Shown here piece by piece: positions 1-8,142 of a stretch of DNA of 64,000 nucleotides. Position numbers and translations under genes: made by a program. This DNA is from Liquorilactobacillus nagelii DSM 13675 (GTDB taxonomy: Bacteria > Bacillota > Bacilli > Lactobacillales > Lactobacillaceae). The notes beneath the pieces were generated by a model. It saw only the letters and a program-made list of their open reading frames with translations, did not search any database and had not been told where the DNA came from. Every line of letters starts with the position of its first letter. Position 1 is the stretch's first letter. Location: NCBI RefSeq assembly GCF_019444005.1, contig NZ_CP049304.1:682001-746000 (forward strand), given 5' to 3'.

Positions 1-1
1 T

Positions 2-523
2 CGCTTGCTGTTACCACAGCATGAGGAGCTAGATCCACCGGTCGATGATCAACTTGATCCACGGCAGGAATTAGTTGAACAATTATTAGCTCACCAATGC
101 TTTCAATTAACGGCTCAAAAATTACAAGAATTGGCTGAGAAACGTCAGTGTGATTATTCGCGGGCCCCAGCTGAGGTTCCACTAGCTAGCCAAAAATTAC
201 TATTAAAAAAACAATTGAAAATTTCTGAACTTGAGCATTATTTTGGGCAGGTATTACTTCGTCAGCGCCAACGGCAACAATTGAAACGTGTACGTCATGT
301 CCATTCAGAAAAATTCACTATTGAAGGCGAGATAGAACGATTGGGCAAGCAAGTAGCTAAACGAGTAGGTTGGCTAACTTTTGATGAATTGTTTCGTGCG
401 GATGATGTAATCTTAGAACAAGTTGTTACTTCTTTTTTGGCATTACTTGAATTAATCAAACGTGGCCAAATTGAAGTTAGGCAAGAAACGGATTTAGGCC
501 CAATCAAGTTGAAGGGAGTCTAA
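2..523 (+). CDS. scpA: Segregation and condensation protein ScpA (5'-truncated by window edge)
   Basis: This is the C-terminal part of ScpA, the kleisin subunit of the bacterial SMC condensin, which bridges the SMC ATPase heads and binds ScpB during chromosome segregation. The reading frame is open to the left edge, so the N-terminal part (roughly 70 residues, judged from usual ScpA length) lies outside the window. What is seen is the kleisin linker with the acidic ELDPPVDDQLDPR stretch, a Gln/Arg-rich helical middle, and a C-terminal winged-helix-like segment (VGWLTFDELFRAD) that contacts the SMC head in known ScpA proteins. It is followed after 9 bases by scpB, with rluB next, the usual Firmicutes order. 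The ATG at position 29 is in another frame and is not a start. Confidence 0.93.
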   Translation, partial: RLLLPQHEELDPPVDDQLDPRQELVEQLLAHQCFQLTAQKLQELAEKRQCDYSRAPAEVPLASQKLLLKKQLKISELEHYFGQVLLRQRQRQQLKRVRHVHSEKFTIEGEIERLGKQVAKRVGWLTFDELFRADDVILEQVVTSFLALLELIKRGQIEVRQETDLGPIKLKGV

Positions 524-532
524 TAATTCAAA

Positions 533-1132
533 ATGACATCAAATTTGGCTAAAATTGAAGCTTTACTTTTTGTCAGTGGGGATCAAGGAATTACTCCTAG
601 CGAGTTAGCAAATTTGACTGGCTTAGCTAAGCCAGCGGTTTTTGCACAGTTAGATGAATTGAAAAAAAAATATCAAGTTGATTCGACAAGTAGTCTCAAG
701 TTACATATGACTGATGAACGAGTCCGGCTAACAACTAAAAGTGTATATGCACCATTGTTAGAGAACTATTTTGCAATTCCCAACCAAGTATCTTTATCTC
801 GAGCAGCAATGGAAACTTTGTCCATTATAGCTTATAAGCAACCTGTGACTCGAGCAGATATTGAAGAGATTCGTGGTGTAGGCGCAAATGGAGCCTTGAA
901 ACGTCTGTTATTATTGGATTTAATTACCGAAGCAGGGCGACTTGAGGTTCCCGGCAGACCGATTGTTTATGCGACAACAGAATTTTTTTTGGATCGTTTC
1001 GGCTTACATTCATTGCAAGAATTACCGCCATTTCCACAAGCTGAACAGCTTGATTTACCATTAGAAACTGATGATTTGTTGGCTCGTTTTAATGATTTAG
1101 TCGAACCAGCAGAAGATAAAGAGGAGAAATAA
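533..1132 (+). CDS. scpB: Segregation and condensation protein ScpB
   Basis: ScpB, 199 residues, is the dimeric winged-helix (kite) subunit that binds the ScpA linker in the Smc-ScpAB complex on the nucleoid. The N-terminal winged helix begins with KIEALLFVSGDQGIT, and the family-typical core METLSIIAYKQPVTRADIEEIRGV lies near residues 92-115, followed by the second winged helix and an acidic tail. An in-frame stop at 524-526 leaves ATG 533 as the first usable start. The GGGAG upstream sits rather far away (about 14 bases), so translation may be coupled to scpA. The stop codon directly abuts the start of rluB. Length is normal for the family. Confidence 0.95.
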   Translation: MTSNLAKIEALLFVSGDQGITPSELANLTGLAKPAVFAQLDELKKKYQVDSTSSLKLHMTDERVRLTTKSVYAPLLENYFAIPNQVSLSRAAMETLSIIAYKQPVTRADIEEIRGVGANGALKRLLLLDLITEAGRLEVPGRPIVYATTEFFLDRFGLHSLQELPPFPQAEQLDLPLETDDLLARFNDLVEPAEDKEEK

Positions 1133-1855
1133 TTGAAAGCTAAAGAAAGATTGCAAAAGGTGATGGCTGAGGCAGGAGTAGCTTCAAGAAGAGCATCGGA
1201 AAAGTTAATTTTAGCAGGAAAAGTTAAAGTTAATGGTGAAATTATTCGTGAATTAGGAACGAAAGTCTCAAATGATGATGCAATTCAAGTTGAAGGAAAA
1301 TTAATTGAACAAGAGAAAAAAGATTATTACTTGTTTTACAAACCTCGTGGTGTAATTTCAGCAGTTACTGATAATCATCATCGGAAAGTTGTGGTTGATT
1401 ACTTTCCAGAGGTAACCGAAAGAATTTACCCGATCGGTCGCTTAGATTATGATACATCTGGAATTTTGTTAGTAACGAATGATGGTGAACTGGCTAATCA
1501 AATGATGCATCCTCGTTTCAAAGTTGCAAAGACATATTTAGCCAAAGTTAAGGGCATTCCAACTAAAGAGCAGTTGCAGCAACTAGAAAAAGGAATCATG
1601 ATTGATGGTCGTAAAACAGCGCCGGCAAGAATTAAAAAAATTGCCATCAAAAAGGACAATTCTTTGTGGCAGTTAACAATTCATGAAGGACGTAATCATC
1701 AAGTGAAGAAAATGTTTGCAGCCATTGGTCATCCAGTTAATAAATTGAGACGTGAACGTTATGGATTTCTTGATTTAACGGGGTTAGTTTCGGGACAGTA
1801 TCGTCGTTTAACGGGTAATGAAATTGAACGTTTGCGGAATCTGATTAAAAAATAA
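1133..1855 (+). CDS. rluB: 23S rRNA pseudouridine synthase RluB
   Basis: RluB family pseudouridine synthase, 240 residues, expected to isomerise a uridine in the peptidyl-transferase region of 23S rRNA. An N-terminal S4 RNA-binding domain (about residues 3-60, RLQKVMAEAGVASRRASEKLI) is followed by the RsuA-type catalytic domain with GRLDYDTSGILLVTNDGE, where the first Asp is the catalytic residue, and the conserved EGRNHQVKKMFAAIGHPV motif. The start is TTG, placed immediately after the scpB stop with GAGGAG 6-12 bases upstream. The gene closes the scpA-scpB-rluB operon. The riboswitch-controlled ribU unit follows. Confidence 0.93.
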   Translation: MKAKERLQKVMAEAGVASRRASEKLILAGKVKVNGEIIRELGTKVSNDDAIQVEGKLIEQEKKDYYLFYKPRGVISAVTDNHHRKVVVDYFPEVTERIYPIGRLDYDTSGILLVTNDGELANQMMHPRFKVAKTYLAKVKGIPTKEQLQQLEKGIMIDGRKTAPARIKKIAIKKDNSLWQLTIHEGRNHQVKKMFAAIGHPVNKLRRERYGFLDLTGLVSGQYRRLTGNEIERLRNLIKK

Positions 1856-1910
1856 GCTTGCTCTATGTTATTTTTTATGTTACACTTATTTTATAAATTT
1901 AATAGTAGTT

Positions 1911-2025
1911 TATCTTCAGGGGCAGGGTGCAACTCCCGACCGGCGGTAATAGGCCGCGACCTACAGTGATGTAGTTGAACTGGTGTGATTCCAGTGCCGA
2001 CAGTATAGTCTGGATAAAGAAGATA
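1911..2025 (+). promoter_or_regulatory. FMN riboswitch (RFN element)
   Basis: The region carries the hallmark RFN blocks in order: AGGGGCAGGGTGCAACTCCC, CCGGCGGTAAT, a variable hairpin (CTACAGTGATGTAG), and GATTCCAGTGCCGACAGT followed by TAGTCTGGAT. The closing helix P1 is formed by TATCTTC (1911-1917) and GAAGATA (2019-2025). Such elements bind flavin mononucleotide. Here the element sits just before an intrinsic terminator and ribU, so FMN binding most likely causes premature termination of the riboflavin-transporter transcript. Confidence 0.97.
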
Positions 2026-2050
2026 GGGCTTATTTGAGAATAGACAAATA

Positions 2051-2090
2051 AACTCTGTTGGTCGCCGCTGATCAACAGAGTTTTTTTTTC
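2051..2090 (+). terminator. Riboswitch-linked intrinsic terminator
   Basis: The stem AACTCTGTTG (2051-2060) pairs with CAACAGAGTT (2073-2082) and is followed by nine T. It lies between the FMN aptamer and ribU. A competing hairpin TTATTTG/CAAATAA just upstream could act as part of the antiterminator, which is an inference. Confidence 0.9.
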
Positions 2091-2134
2091 GACAATTGAT
2101 AAGTGCCCGGAGATGAACTCATCAGGAGGTCATT

Positions 2135-2719
2135 ATGATGGTGGTTACTGCTACTAGGAAATATGTTTTGGCGGCTTGCTTGGCAGGCATTTCTTATTTG
2201 TTAATGTTTTTAGCGTTTTCGGTAATTCCAATTGTTCCTTATATGAAAATCGATTTTTCTGATTTGCCAATTTTGCTAGGAATGTTTTTATTAGGACCAA
2301 TGGGCGGGATAGAAATTGCGTTAATTCGTTCACTGCTTTACTTTTTAATTTCTGGACCATCGATTGCTCAATTAATCGGAGTGGCCACAAGTTTTGCAGC
2401 AACCCTACTTTTTTGCCTACCAATTTATTACTTGTTGCGTCGCGATCAAACACCCAATTTAAAGAATATTCTAGTAACAATTTTATCTGCGACTTTATTA
2501 CTGACATTTGTTTTGTCATTAGCTAATTGGTTAATTATTACACCACTCTATATGAGTGTTTTAGGAATGAAATTGTCCTTACCATTAAGTAAATTGGTGT
2601 TGTTTGGAGTAGTTCCCTTTAATTTAATTAAAGGTGTGTTAGTCGGAACTGCATTTTGGTTGTTATTTTCCCGGATGCGTTTTTGGATTGCGGATCATTC
2701 GCTAAATAATAACCGTTAA
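2135..2719 (+). CDS. ribU: Riboflavin ECF transporter substrate-binding protein RibU
   Basis: RibU, 194 residues, is the S-component that binds riboflavin in the membrane and docks on the shared ECF energising module (EcfA, EcfA', EcfT), which is encoded elsewhere. About six hydrophobic segments span the protein. The region VPYMKIDFSDLPILLGMFLLGPMGGI near residues 34-60 is typical of RibU-like ECF S-components. Start ATG 2135 is preceded by TCAGGAGGTCATT. A second ATG follows directly and could also be used. The FMN riboswitch upstream strongly supports the substrate. The gene is monocistronic, with its own terminator. Confidence 0.94.
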   Translation: MMVVTATRKYVLAACLAGISYLLMFLAFSVIPIVPYMKIDFSDLPILLGMFLLGPMGGIEIALIRSLLYFLISGPSIAQLIGVATSFAATLLFCLPIYYLLRRDQTPNLKNILVTILSATLLLTFVLSLANWLIITPLYMSVLGMKLSLPLSKLVLFGVVPFNLIKGVLVGTAFWLLFSRMRFWIADHSLNNNR

Positions 2720-2735
2720 ATACAAAATTAAAATT

Positions 2736-2761
2736 CAGCCAGCTCTAAGGGCTGTTTTTTT
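2736..2761 (+). terminator. Intrinsic terminator of ribU
   Basis: CAGCC (2736-2740) pairs with GGCTG (2750-2754), followed by a run of seven T. Confidence 0.8.
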
Positions 2762-2825
2762 GTGAAAAAAATTAGTTGCTAACGTATAATTAAGTTAGGA
2801 CTTTTATCCGAAAGGACAGAGTATA

Positions 2826-3878
2826 ATGGCAGATCAACGAATTTTGTATTTTTTTTCAACTGTTCAAGCCCGACGTCCAGTAGTTATTAGACAATTACTA
2901 ATTAACAAAAGAACTGTTTCTAACTTATTTTGGGGATTAGAATATCAGTTGCTTGATTGGCTTGCAGTTGCGCCCAACTTGAATAAAGTTTATTTTGAAC
3001 AACAAATTGATCAGTTGCAACATTCAGAAAGTCTAAAAGTAGTTGAAAATGGAGTGATTTTGACTCCTAGTGGATTTCAGCAATGGCAAAAATATCAAGC
3101 AATTCACTACTGGCGGCAAGCACCGCTATTAGTTCAACAATACCAAGTTAGAGCTTGGGAGAAAATGCTGGCATTATTAATCCAAGTTTTTTCAGAAATG
3201 ACTTATCATAATCCGCATTATTACGTTAATATTACTGATCCACAATTGCAATACTGGTTAAAGCGTTGGTTGCGACATTTTTCTAGGCAACAGTTGCAAC
3301 AAGAATTTGTACAGACGTTAACAACATTCCTGATTCAAAAACCCCAGCTCGTTGCTGATGTTTTTTTAAATATGTTTTCCGGTCATCAAGTTGCGGGACA
3401 AACACTGTTGCAGCTACAACAGCAAACCGGGTGGACAGTTGGAGAATTAAATTGTTTATTGAGTGATTTTTCACTACAGTTAGCAGAAAAGCTTCTGACT
3501 CAAGGGCCTGCTTGGCAAGAATTGATAAAACTTTTTCGTTTGCCAAGTCGCTTAACGGCGAGCAGTGTCCGCAGTTATCAATTGTTTTTAAAGCGGCAAA
3601 CGGTAGCAGAGATTGCCCGTCAAAGGAAACTTAAAGTTAGTACTATTCAAGAACATTTATTGGAAGCTGCTATTTTTGAAAACGATTTTCCGTATCAACA
3701 CATATTGTCAACTGAGATTCAACGACAATTGCTCGTTTCATTTCCGCAATCTGATTTAGTAAATTGGAATTATCAAGTTGTTAACCAGTTAGGAATTCCA
3801 TTTTTTCAATTTCGCTTATTTCAAATTCAGCAATTAAAACAAAAGAAAGGAGGCAACCTCCTTGTTAACAAAAAGTGA
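2826..3878 (+). CDS. YpbB-like helix-turn-helix protein upstream of RecQ
   Basis: This 350-residue cytosolic protein is encoded immediately before recQ and overlaps it by 17 bases, so the two are translationally linked. The C-terminal part (about residues 250-290, SYQLFLKRQTVAEIARQRKL followed by VSTIQEHLLEA) matches the helix-turn-helix domain found in YpbB of Bacillus subtilis and in RQC-type RecQ extensions. The rest is Gln-rich and helical with no enzyme motif I can see. A role assisting RecQ on DNA is plausible from the conserved pairing but is inference. A candidate promoter has TATAAT at 2785-2790 with a weak -35 box. The ribosome binding site is AAAGGA just before ATG 2826. Confidence 0.8.
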   Translation: MADQRILYFFSTVQARRPVVIRQLLINKRTVSNLFWGLEYQLLDWLAVAPNLNKVYFEQQIDQLQHSESLKVVENGVILTPSGFQQWQKYQAIHYWRQAPLLVQQYQVRAWEKMLALLIQVFSEMTYHNPHYYVNITDPQLQYWLKRWLRHFSRQQLQQEFVQTLTTFLIQKPQLVADVFLNMFSGHQVAGQTLLQLQQQTGWTVGELNCLLSDFSLQLAEKLLTQGPAWQELIKLFRLPSRLTASSVRSYQLFLKRQTVAEIARQRKLKVSTIQEHLLEAAIFENDFPYQHILSTEIQRQLLVSFPQSDLVNWNYQVVNQLGIPFFQFRLFQIQQLKQKKGGNLLVNKK

Positions 3879-5343
3879 ATTGTCAGCGGGTTTGCAGCGC
3901 TATTTTGGCTATCAATCTTTCAAACTAGGTCAAAGTGACACTTTGATGGCTTTAGGAGAGCAACATTGCGCGGTGGCAATTCTTCCAACAGGTACTGGTA
4001 AATCACTTTGCTATCAATTATATGGCTTGATGACTAAACAACCAGTCTTGGTTATTTCACCATTGATTTCTTTGATGCAAGATCAAGTCAAGGAATTAAA
4101 GTATATTGGTGAACATCAAGCGGCTGCATTGACTTCAATGTTATCTAAACAAGAAAAAAGATTTGTTTTGCGGCATTTAGCTGAGTATCATTTTATTTTT
4201 ATTTCACCCGAGATGGCTTTACAGCCAGCAATGCTTCGTCAGTTGCAGCGTCTAAAGTTAGGTTTGTTAGTAATTGATGAAGCTCATTGTATTTCTCAAT
4301 GGGGTCCGGATTTTCGTCCGGAATATTTGCAACTAGGTTTTTTGCGCCAACAACTACAGCAACCACTAACACTAGCTTTAACGGCTACTGCAACACCACG
4401 GGTAAAAAAAGATATTTGTAACTTATTATTTACTGCAGATGAGCAGGCTACAGTAATTGAGCAATCAGTTGATCGACCTAATATTTATTTGGCAGTTGAA
4501 CCAGCGGAAAATATTGTCAAAAAAAATGAAAAATTGATTTATTTAATCCAACAATTAAAAACACCGGGATTAGTTTATTTTACTAGCCGTAAAGCAACCG
4601 AAAAATTTGCTCAGCTAATTTCAAAAGTTACTGATTTAAATGCCGCCGCCTATCACGCTGAACTAACTCAACAAGAACGTTTTGCTGTTCAACAGCAATT
4701 CATGTTGGGAAATTTGGATGTTGTTTGTGCTACCAGTGCTTTTGGAATGGGAATTAATCAAAAAAACGTGCGGTATGTTATCCACTACCATTTACCAACT
4801 GACTTGGAAAGCTATTTACAAGAAATTGGCCGTGCGGGTCGTGATGGTCAACAAAGCATTGCAATTTTGTTATATTCACCGGAAGATTTTGGTCGGCAAC
4901 GGCAATTAAGTTTTTCAAATTTGCCCCAACCTAACGAGTTGAAAAACTATCAAACGGCAACTAAGCAACAACGGCAATATCTGATTCAAAATGAAACAAA
5001 TTATCAGTTGATTGATTTTTATGCAACTCGAGGTTGGAATGTCGAACGACAACAGCAATTGTTTGATCAGCGAAGACAGCAAAAACGTCAACAGTTAAGC
5101 AGTTTGGAGACTTACTTAAAACTGACGACTTGTCGGCGGCAATTTATCTGTCACTACTTTGGTGAAGCAGGCAGTTCTATCCAGCATGATAGCAAATGCT
5201 GTCAGTTAGCTGAACAACCACTTGATTTAGATAAACTAAATTTGCGACGTTCAAACCTTAAAAAGTCAGTTAAGACTAATAAAATGCTCAGTTATCAGCA
5301 GCTATTAAAAAAAATGTTTTTGAATTTTGATTCACAACGATGA
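3862..5343 (+). CDS. recQ: ATP-dependent DNA helicase RecQ (short form)
   Basis: RecQ-family superfamily 2 helicase of 493 residues that unwinds DNA 3'-5' during recombination and repair. Visible motifs are the Q-motif region FGYQSFKLGQ, Walker A LPTGTGKSLCYQ, DEAH box VIDEAHCISQWG, motif III TATATP, and motif VI QEIGRAGRDG. A Cys-rich zinc-binding element near the C-terminus (TTCRRQFICHYFGE then SKCCQL) is present. The protein stops soon after, so the RQC winged helix and HRDC domain are reduced or missing. That is common in lactobacilli, where the neighbouring YpbB-like protein carries the related HTH. Start is TTG 3862 with AAAGGAGG 9-15 bases upstream, inside the 3' end of the preceding gene. 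Confidence 0.93.
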   Translation: MLTKSELSAGLQRYFGYQSFKLGQSDTLMALGEQHCAVAILPTGTGKSLCYQLYGLMTKQPVLVISPLISLMQDQVKELKYIGEHQAAALTSMLSKQEKRFVLRHLAEYHFIFISPEMALQPAMLRQLQRLKLGLLVIDEAHCISQWGPDFRPEYLQLGFLRQQLQQPLTLALTATATPRVKKDICNLLFTADEQATVIEQSVDRPNIYLAVEPAENIVKKNEKLIYLIQQLKTPGLVYFTSRKATEKFAQLISKVTDLNAAAYHAELTQQERFAVQQQFMLGNLDVVCATSAFGMGINQKNVRYVIHYHLPTDLESYLQEIGRAGRDGQQSIAILLYSPEDFGRQRQLSFSNLPQPNELKNYQTATKQQRQYLIQNETNYQLIDFYATRGWNVERQQQLFDQRRQQKRQQLSSLETYLKLTTCRRQFICHYFGEAGSSIQHDSKCCQLAEQPLDLDKLNLRRSNLKKSVKTNKMLSYQQLLKKMFLNFDSQR

Positions 5344-5370
5344 CTTATTTATGTGAGAAGAACAGAATTA

Positions 5371-5379
5371 TGGTAAAAT
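5371..5379 (+). promoter_or_regulatory. Extended -10 promoter for the LysM-protein gene
   Basis: TGGTAAAAT is an extended -10 element (TG-n-TAAAAT) located 32 bases before the ATG at 5411. No convincing -35 box is seen, as is usual for extended -10 promoters. No terminator separates recQ from this site. Confidence 0.5.
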
Positions 5380-5410
5380 AAAGTATCTTTTGTTTTAGGA
5401 GGGAGTAACG

Positions 5411-6046
5411 ATGAATCGCAAGGATGATGATCAACAATCAAAGCCCTGGGATCGCACTTTTGCCGATGGACGTGATGATGATGGTAACTATTCACGGACG
5501 GCTAGTCGGAAAAAAGTTAAAGCAAGTTCAGTGTTAACTACCTCGTTACTGGTAATTTTTATTGCAATTATTATTGGAACGGTCGCACTTTACTTTGTTT
5601 CACAAAATAGTGCCAAGACCAGCAACAGCAGTAATGGTAGCAGCGTGGGAATTGTAGAATCTTCCAAGAAAAAAAAATCAAGCAGTTCCAACAGCCAAAC
5701 AGCGGTCAAAAAAAGCAGCCAGAAAAAAAAATCAGCTGAAAGTCAGACTCAAAGTAACGTAACAGCTGCCAGCTCGACTACCGATACTACAGCCGAAAAT
5801 GATGATCAAACAACGGCAACAAGTAGCTCAACTACTGAAGTAAGCAGTTCTAGTAGTTCGGTTTCGGAACAGGAACAAACATCCTCGACAAGTAGTGGTG
5901 CTAAATATGCTGAGGTGGGATCTGGTCAAGGAATTTACCGAGTTGCGGTTAATAACGGATTAACAGTTGCTGAATTAATCCAGTTAAATCCGGGATTGAC
6001 TGAAAGTTCGGTTTTATCGCCGGGGCAGCAAGTTAGAATTAAATAA
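5411..6046 (+). CDS. Membrane-anchored LysM-domain protein
   Basis: Protein of 211 residues with a charged cytosolic N-terminus (about 1-38), one transmembrane helix (about 41-64, rich in I, V and L), a long low-complexity linker of Ser, Thr, Lys and Gln (about 70-165), and a C-terminal LysM-like domain (about 166-211, GIYRVAVNNGLTVAELIQLNPGL). LysM binds N-acetylglucosamine chains of peptidoglycan, so the protein probably sits in the membrane with its linker crossing the wall. Related proteins occur between recQ and cmk in other lactobacilli. No catalytic domain is present. The ribosome binding site TTAGGAGGGAG precedes the ATG. Confidence 0.85.
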   Translation: MNRKDDDQQSKPWDRTFADGRDDDGNYSRTASRKKVKASSVLTTSLLVIFIAIIIGTVALYFVSQNSAKTSNSSNGSSVGIVESSKKKKSSSSNSQTAVKKSSQKKKSAESQTQSNVTAASSTTDTTAENDDQTTATSSSTTEVSSSSSSVSEQEQTSSTSSGAKYAEVGSGQGIYRVAVNNGLTVAELIQLNPGLTESSVLSPGQQVRIK

Positions 6047-6079
6047 ACTGTTACAGCAGGTTAAGGGAGTTTTTTTATA

Positions 6080-6751
6080 ATGGGAACTAAATTACAGATT
6101 GCAATTGACGGCCCAGCATCAGCTGGTAAGAGTACTGTTGCCAAAAAAGTTGCGCATTTGTTGGATTATATATATTGTGATACTGGTGCGATGTATCGAG
6201 CAGTTACTTGGGCAGCACTCCAAAAAAATGTCTCATTAGATGATGATGTTGCCCTAAAAGAACTGCTGAGTGGCTTGAAAATTACTTTTAAGCCAACAGC
6301 CACTGAACAAAAAGTTTTTGTTAATGGTCAGGATGTAACCGAAGCGATTCGTTTGCCGTTAATCAGTCAAAATGTTTCAACAGTTGCTGCGCAAGTCAGT
6401 GTTCGGGAAGCTTTGACCAAACAGCAACAAAATTTAGCTTTGAATGGTGGAATTGTTATGGATGGTCGCGATATTGGAACGACTGTTTTGCCAGCTGCCG
6501 AAGTTAAGATCTTTTTAGTGGCAAGTGTAAAAGAACGTGCACTAAGACGTTACCGCGAAGATCAAGCCAAGGGAATCAGAATTACTTTAGCTGATCTTGA
6601 GAAAGAGATAGCTTTAAGAGATAAAAAAGATTCCAATCGCTTGATTTCACCGCTAGTTCAGGCTGAAGACGCAGTCAAGTTAGACACAACTAGTCTAACA
6701 ATTGAGCAAGTGGTTACCAAAATTATGGAAATTATTAAAAAAAGCAAGTAA
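6080..6751 (+). CDS. cmk: Cytidylate kinase
   Basis: CMP/dCMP kinase, 223 residues, phosphorylates CMP and dCMP with ATP for nucleotide salvage and dNTP supply. The P-loop IDGPASAGKSTVAKKVA (about 9-25) is followed by YIYCDTGAMYRAVTW, which binds the nucleotide base. The GGIVMDGRDIGTTVLP motif and the LID region around RRYREDQAKG complete the family signature. Length fits bacterial Cmk. The location between the LysM gene and rpsA is the standard order in Firmicutes (cmk-rpsA). The ribosome binding site AAGGGAG lies about 11 bases before the ATG. Confidence 0.96.
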   Translation: MGTKLQIAIDGPASAGKSTVAKKVAHLLDYIYCDTGAMYRAVTWAALQKNVSLDDDVALKELLSGLKITFKPTATEQKVFVNGQDVTEAIRLPLISQNVSTVAAQVSVREALTKQQQNLALNGGIVMDGRDIGTTVLPAAEVKIFLVASVKERALRRYREDQAKGIRITLADLEKEIALRDKKDSNRLISPLVQAEDAVKLDTTSLTIEQVVTKIMEIIKKSK

Positions 6752-6840
6752 TTTGATTGAAAAAAGCAATTTAACTGGAATTTATGTTTGATTTCAGCTA
6801 AAATAGTAATTAGAGTTAGTCGTTAAGGAGGACATGGTCC

Positions 6841-8052
6841 ATGAGTGAAGCAGATGCAAACAAGGATTTATTAGAGGCACTAAACAGTGTAAATGAAGTT
6901 AAGATTGGTGACGTTGTTAAGGGTGAAGTTCTAGCACTTGATGATAACAAACAAGTAATTGTTGGTATTGAAGGCACCGGTGTTGAAGGGGTTGTTCCTT
7001 TTAAAGAGTTAAGTAACAAACCTGAAGAAGATGTTGAAGATGCAATTAAGATTGGTGATGTCTTTGACTTGGTTGTTATTTCAAAAATTGGTTCCGACAA
7101 AGAAGGCGGCAGTTACTTACTTTCACAGCGTCGCTTGGAAGCACGTAAAGTTTGGGACGAAATTGAGAAAAAATTTGAAGCAGGCGAGACAATTACTGCT
7201 CCAGTAACTCAAGTTGTTAAGGGTGGTTTAGTTGTTGATGCTGGTGTACGTGGCTTTATTCCGGCTTCAATGATTGAAGACCATTTCGTGGAGGATCTTA
7301 ATCAATATAAAGGTCAGACACTTGAATTAAAAATTGTTGAAATTGAACCAAGTGAAAACCGTTTAATCTTATCACATAAAGAAATTGTTAAAGCTCAACG
7401 TGAAGCTAAAAAAGCTGAAACAATGGCCCAATTAACCGCTGGAGATGTTGTTGAAGGCAAAGTTGCCCGTTTAACAAGTTTTGGTGCTTTTGTCGATCTT
7501 GGCGGTGTTGATGGTTTAGTTCATGTTTCTGAAATTGCATTTGAACGAGTTGACAAACCAAGCGATGTACTAAAAGTTGGTCAAACTGTCAAAGTTAAGG
7601 TTTTAGCAGTAGATCCAGAAAAAGAACGAATTTCCTTATCAATCAAACAGACTTTACCTCAGCCATGGGATAAGGTTACTGAAGAAGTTGCTGAAGGTGA
7701 CGTGATTGAAGGAACTGTCAAACGCTTAACGAGTTTTGGAGCTTTTGTTGAAGTATTCCCTGGAGTTGAAGGATTAGTTCATATTTCACAAATTTCACAC
7801 AAACATATTGCTACTCCAAATGAAGTTTTGACTTCTGGAGAAAAAATCAAAGTTAAGGTTTTAACTGTTCATCCAGAAGAACATCGTTTGGGACTTTCAA
7901 TTAAGGCTTTAGAAGAAAAACCAGCAGCTGGTACTAATGAAAATAAGAAACGTTCAACTGCTAAACCTGCTGTTACAGATGCACCTGAAGAAAGTACTGG
8001 TTTTACTTTAGGTGATTTGGTTGGTAACGAATTGAAAGATAGCGATAAGTAA
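6841..8052 (+). CDS. rpsA: 30S ribosomal protein S1 homologue (four S1 domains)
   Basis: RNA-binding protein of 403 residues with four S1 OB-fold repeats, at about 21-97, 113-182, 199-269 and 284-357, followed by a charged, probably disordered tail. Repeats 3 and 4 carry the clear signatures LTSFGAFVDLGGVDGLVHVSE and LTSFGAFVEVFPGVEGLVHI. Repeats 1 and 2 are more diverged. E. coli S1 has six repeats. The four-repeat form is normal for Firmicutes, where its role in translation initiation is weaker or less certain. The ribosome binding site is GGAGGACATGGTCC before ATG 6841, and a -10-like TAAAAT is at 6799-6804. A strong terminator follows. Confidence 0.93.
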   Translation: MSEADANKDLLEALNSVNEVKIGDVVKGEVLALDDNKQVIVGIEGTGVEGVVPFKELSNKPEEDVEDAIKIGDVFDLVVISKIGSDKEGGSYLLSQRRLEARKVWDEIEKKFEAGETITAPVTQVVKGGLVVDAGVRGFIPASMIEDHFVEDLNQYKGQTLELKIVEIEPSENRLILSHKEIVKAQREAKKAETMAQLTAGDVVEGKVARLTSFGAFVDLGGVDGLVHVSEIAFERVDKPSDVLKVGQTVKVKVLAVDPEKERISLSIKQTLPQPWDKVTEEVAEGDVIEGTVKRLTSFGAFVEVFPGVEGLVHISQISHKHIATPNEVLTSGEKIKVKVLTVHPEEHRLGLSIKALEEKPAAGTNENKKRSTAKPAVTDAPEESTGFTLGDLVGNELKDSDK

Positions 8053-8073
8053 TTTAAATTACTAATTAGTTTT

Positions 8074-8116
8074 AGCTGGTGCAAAAGGCAGTGTTCTTTT
8101 GGACCGGCTTTTTTTG
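8074..8116 (+). terminator. Intrinsic terminator of rpsA
   Basis: A long two-part stem: AGCTGGT (8074-8080) with ACCGGCT (8103-8109), and CAAAAG (8082-8087) with CTTTTG (8096-8101), followed by seven T. Confidence 0.92.
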
Positions 8117-8142
8117 AGAATAAATTTGAAGGAGGGGATCAA

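Noticed and set aside
6816..7100. 94-codon frame opposite the S1 protein gene
   Set aside because: It is a shadow of rpsA with Ser/Thr-rich composition and no initiation signal.
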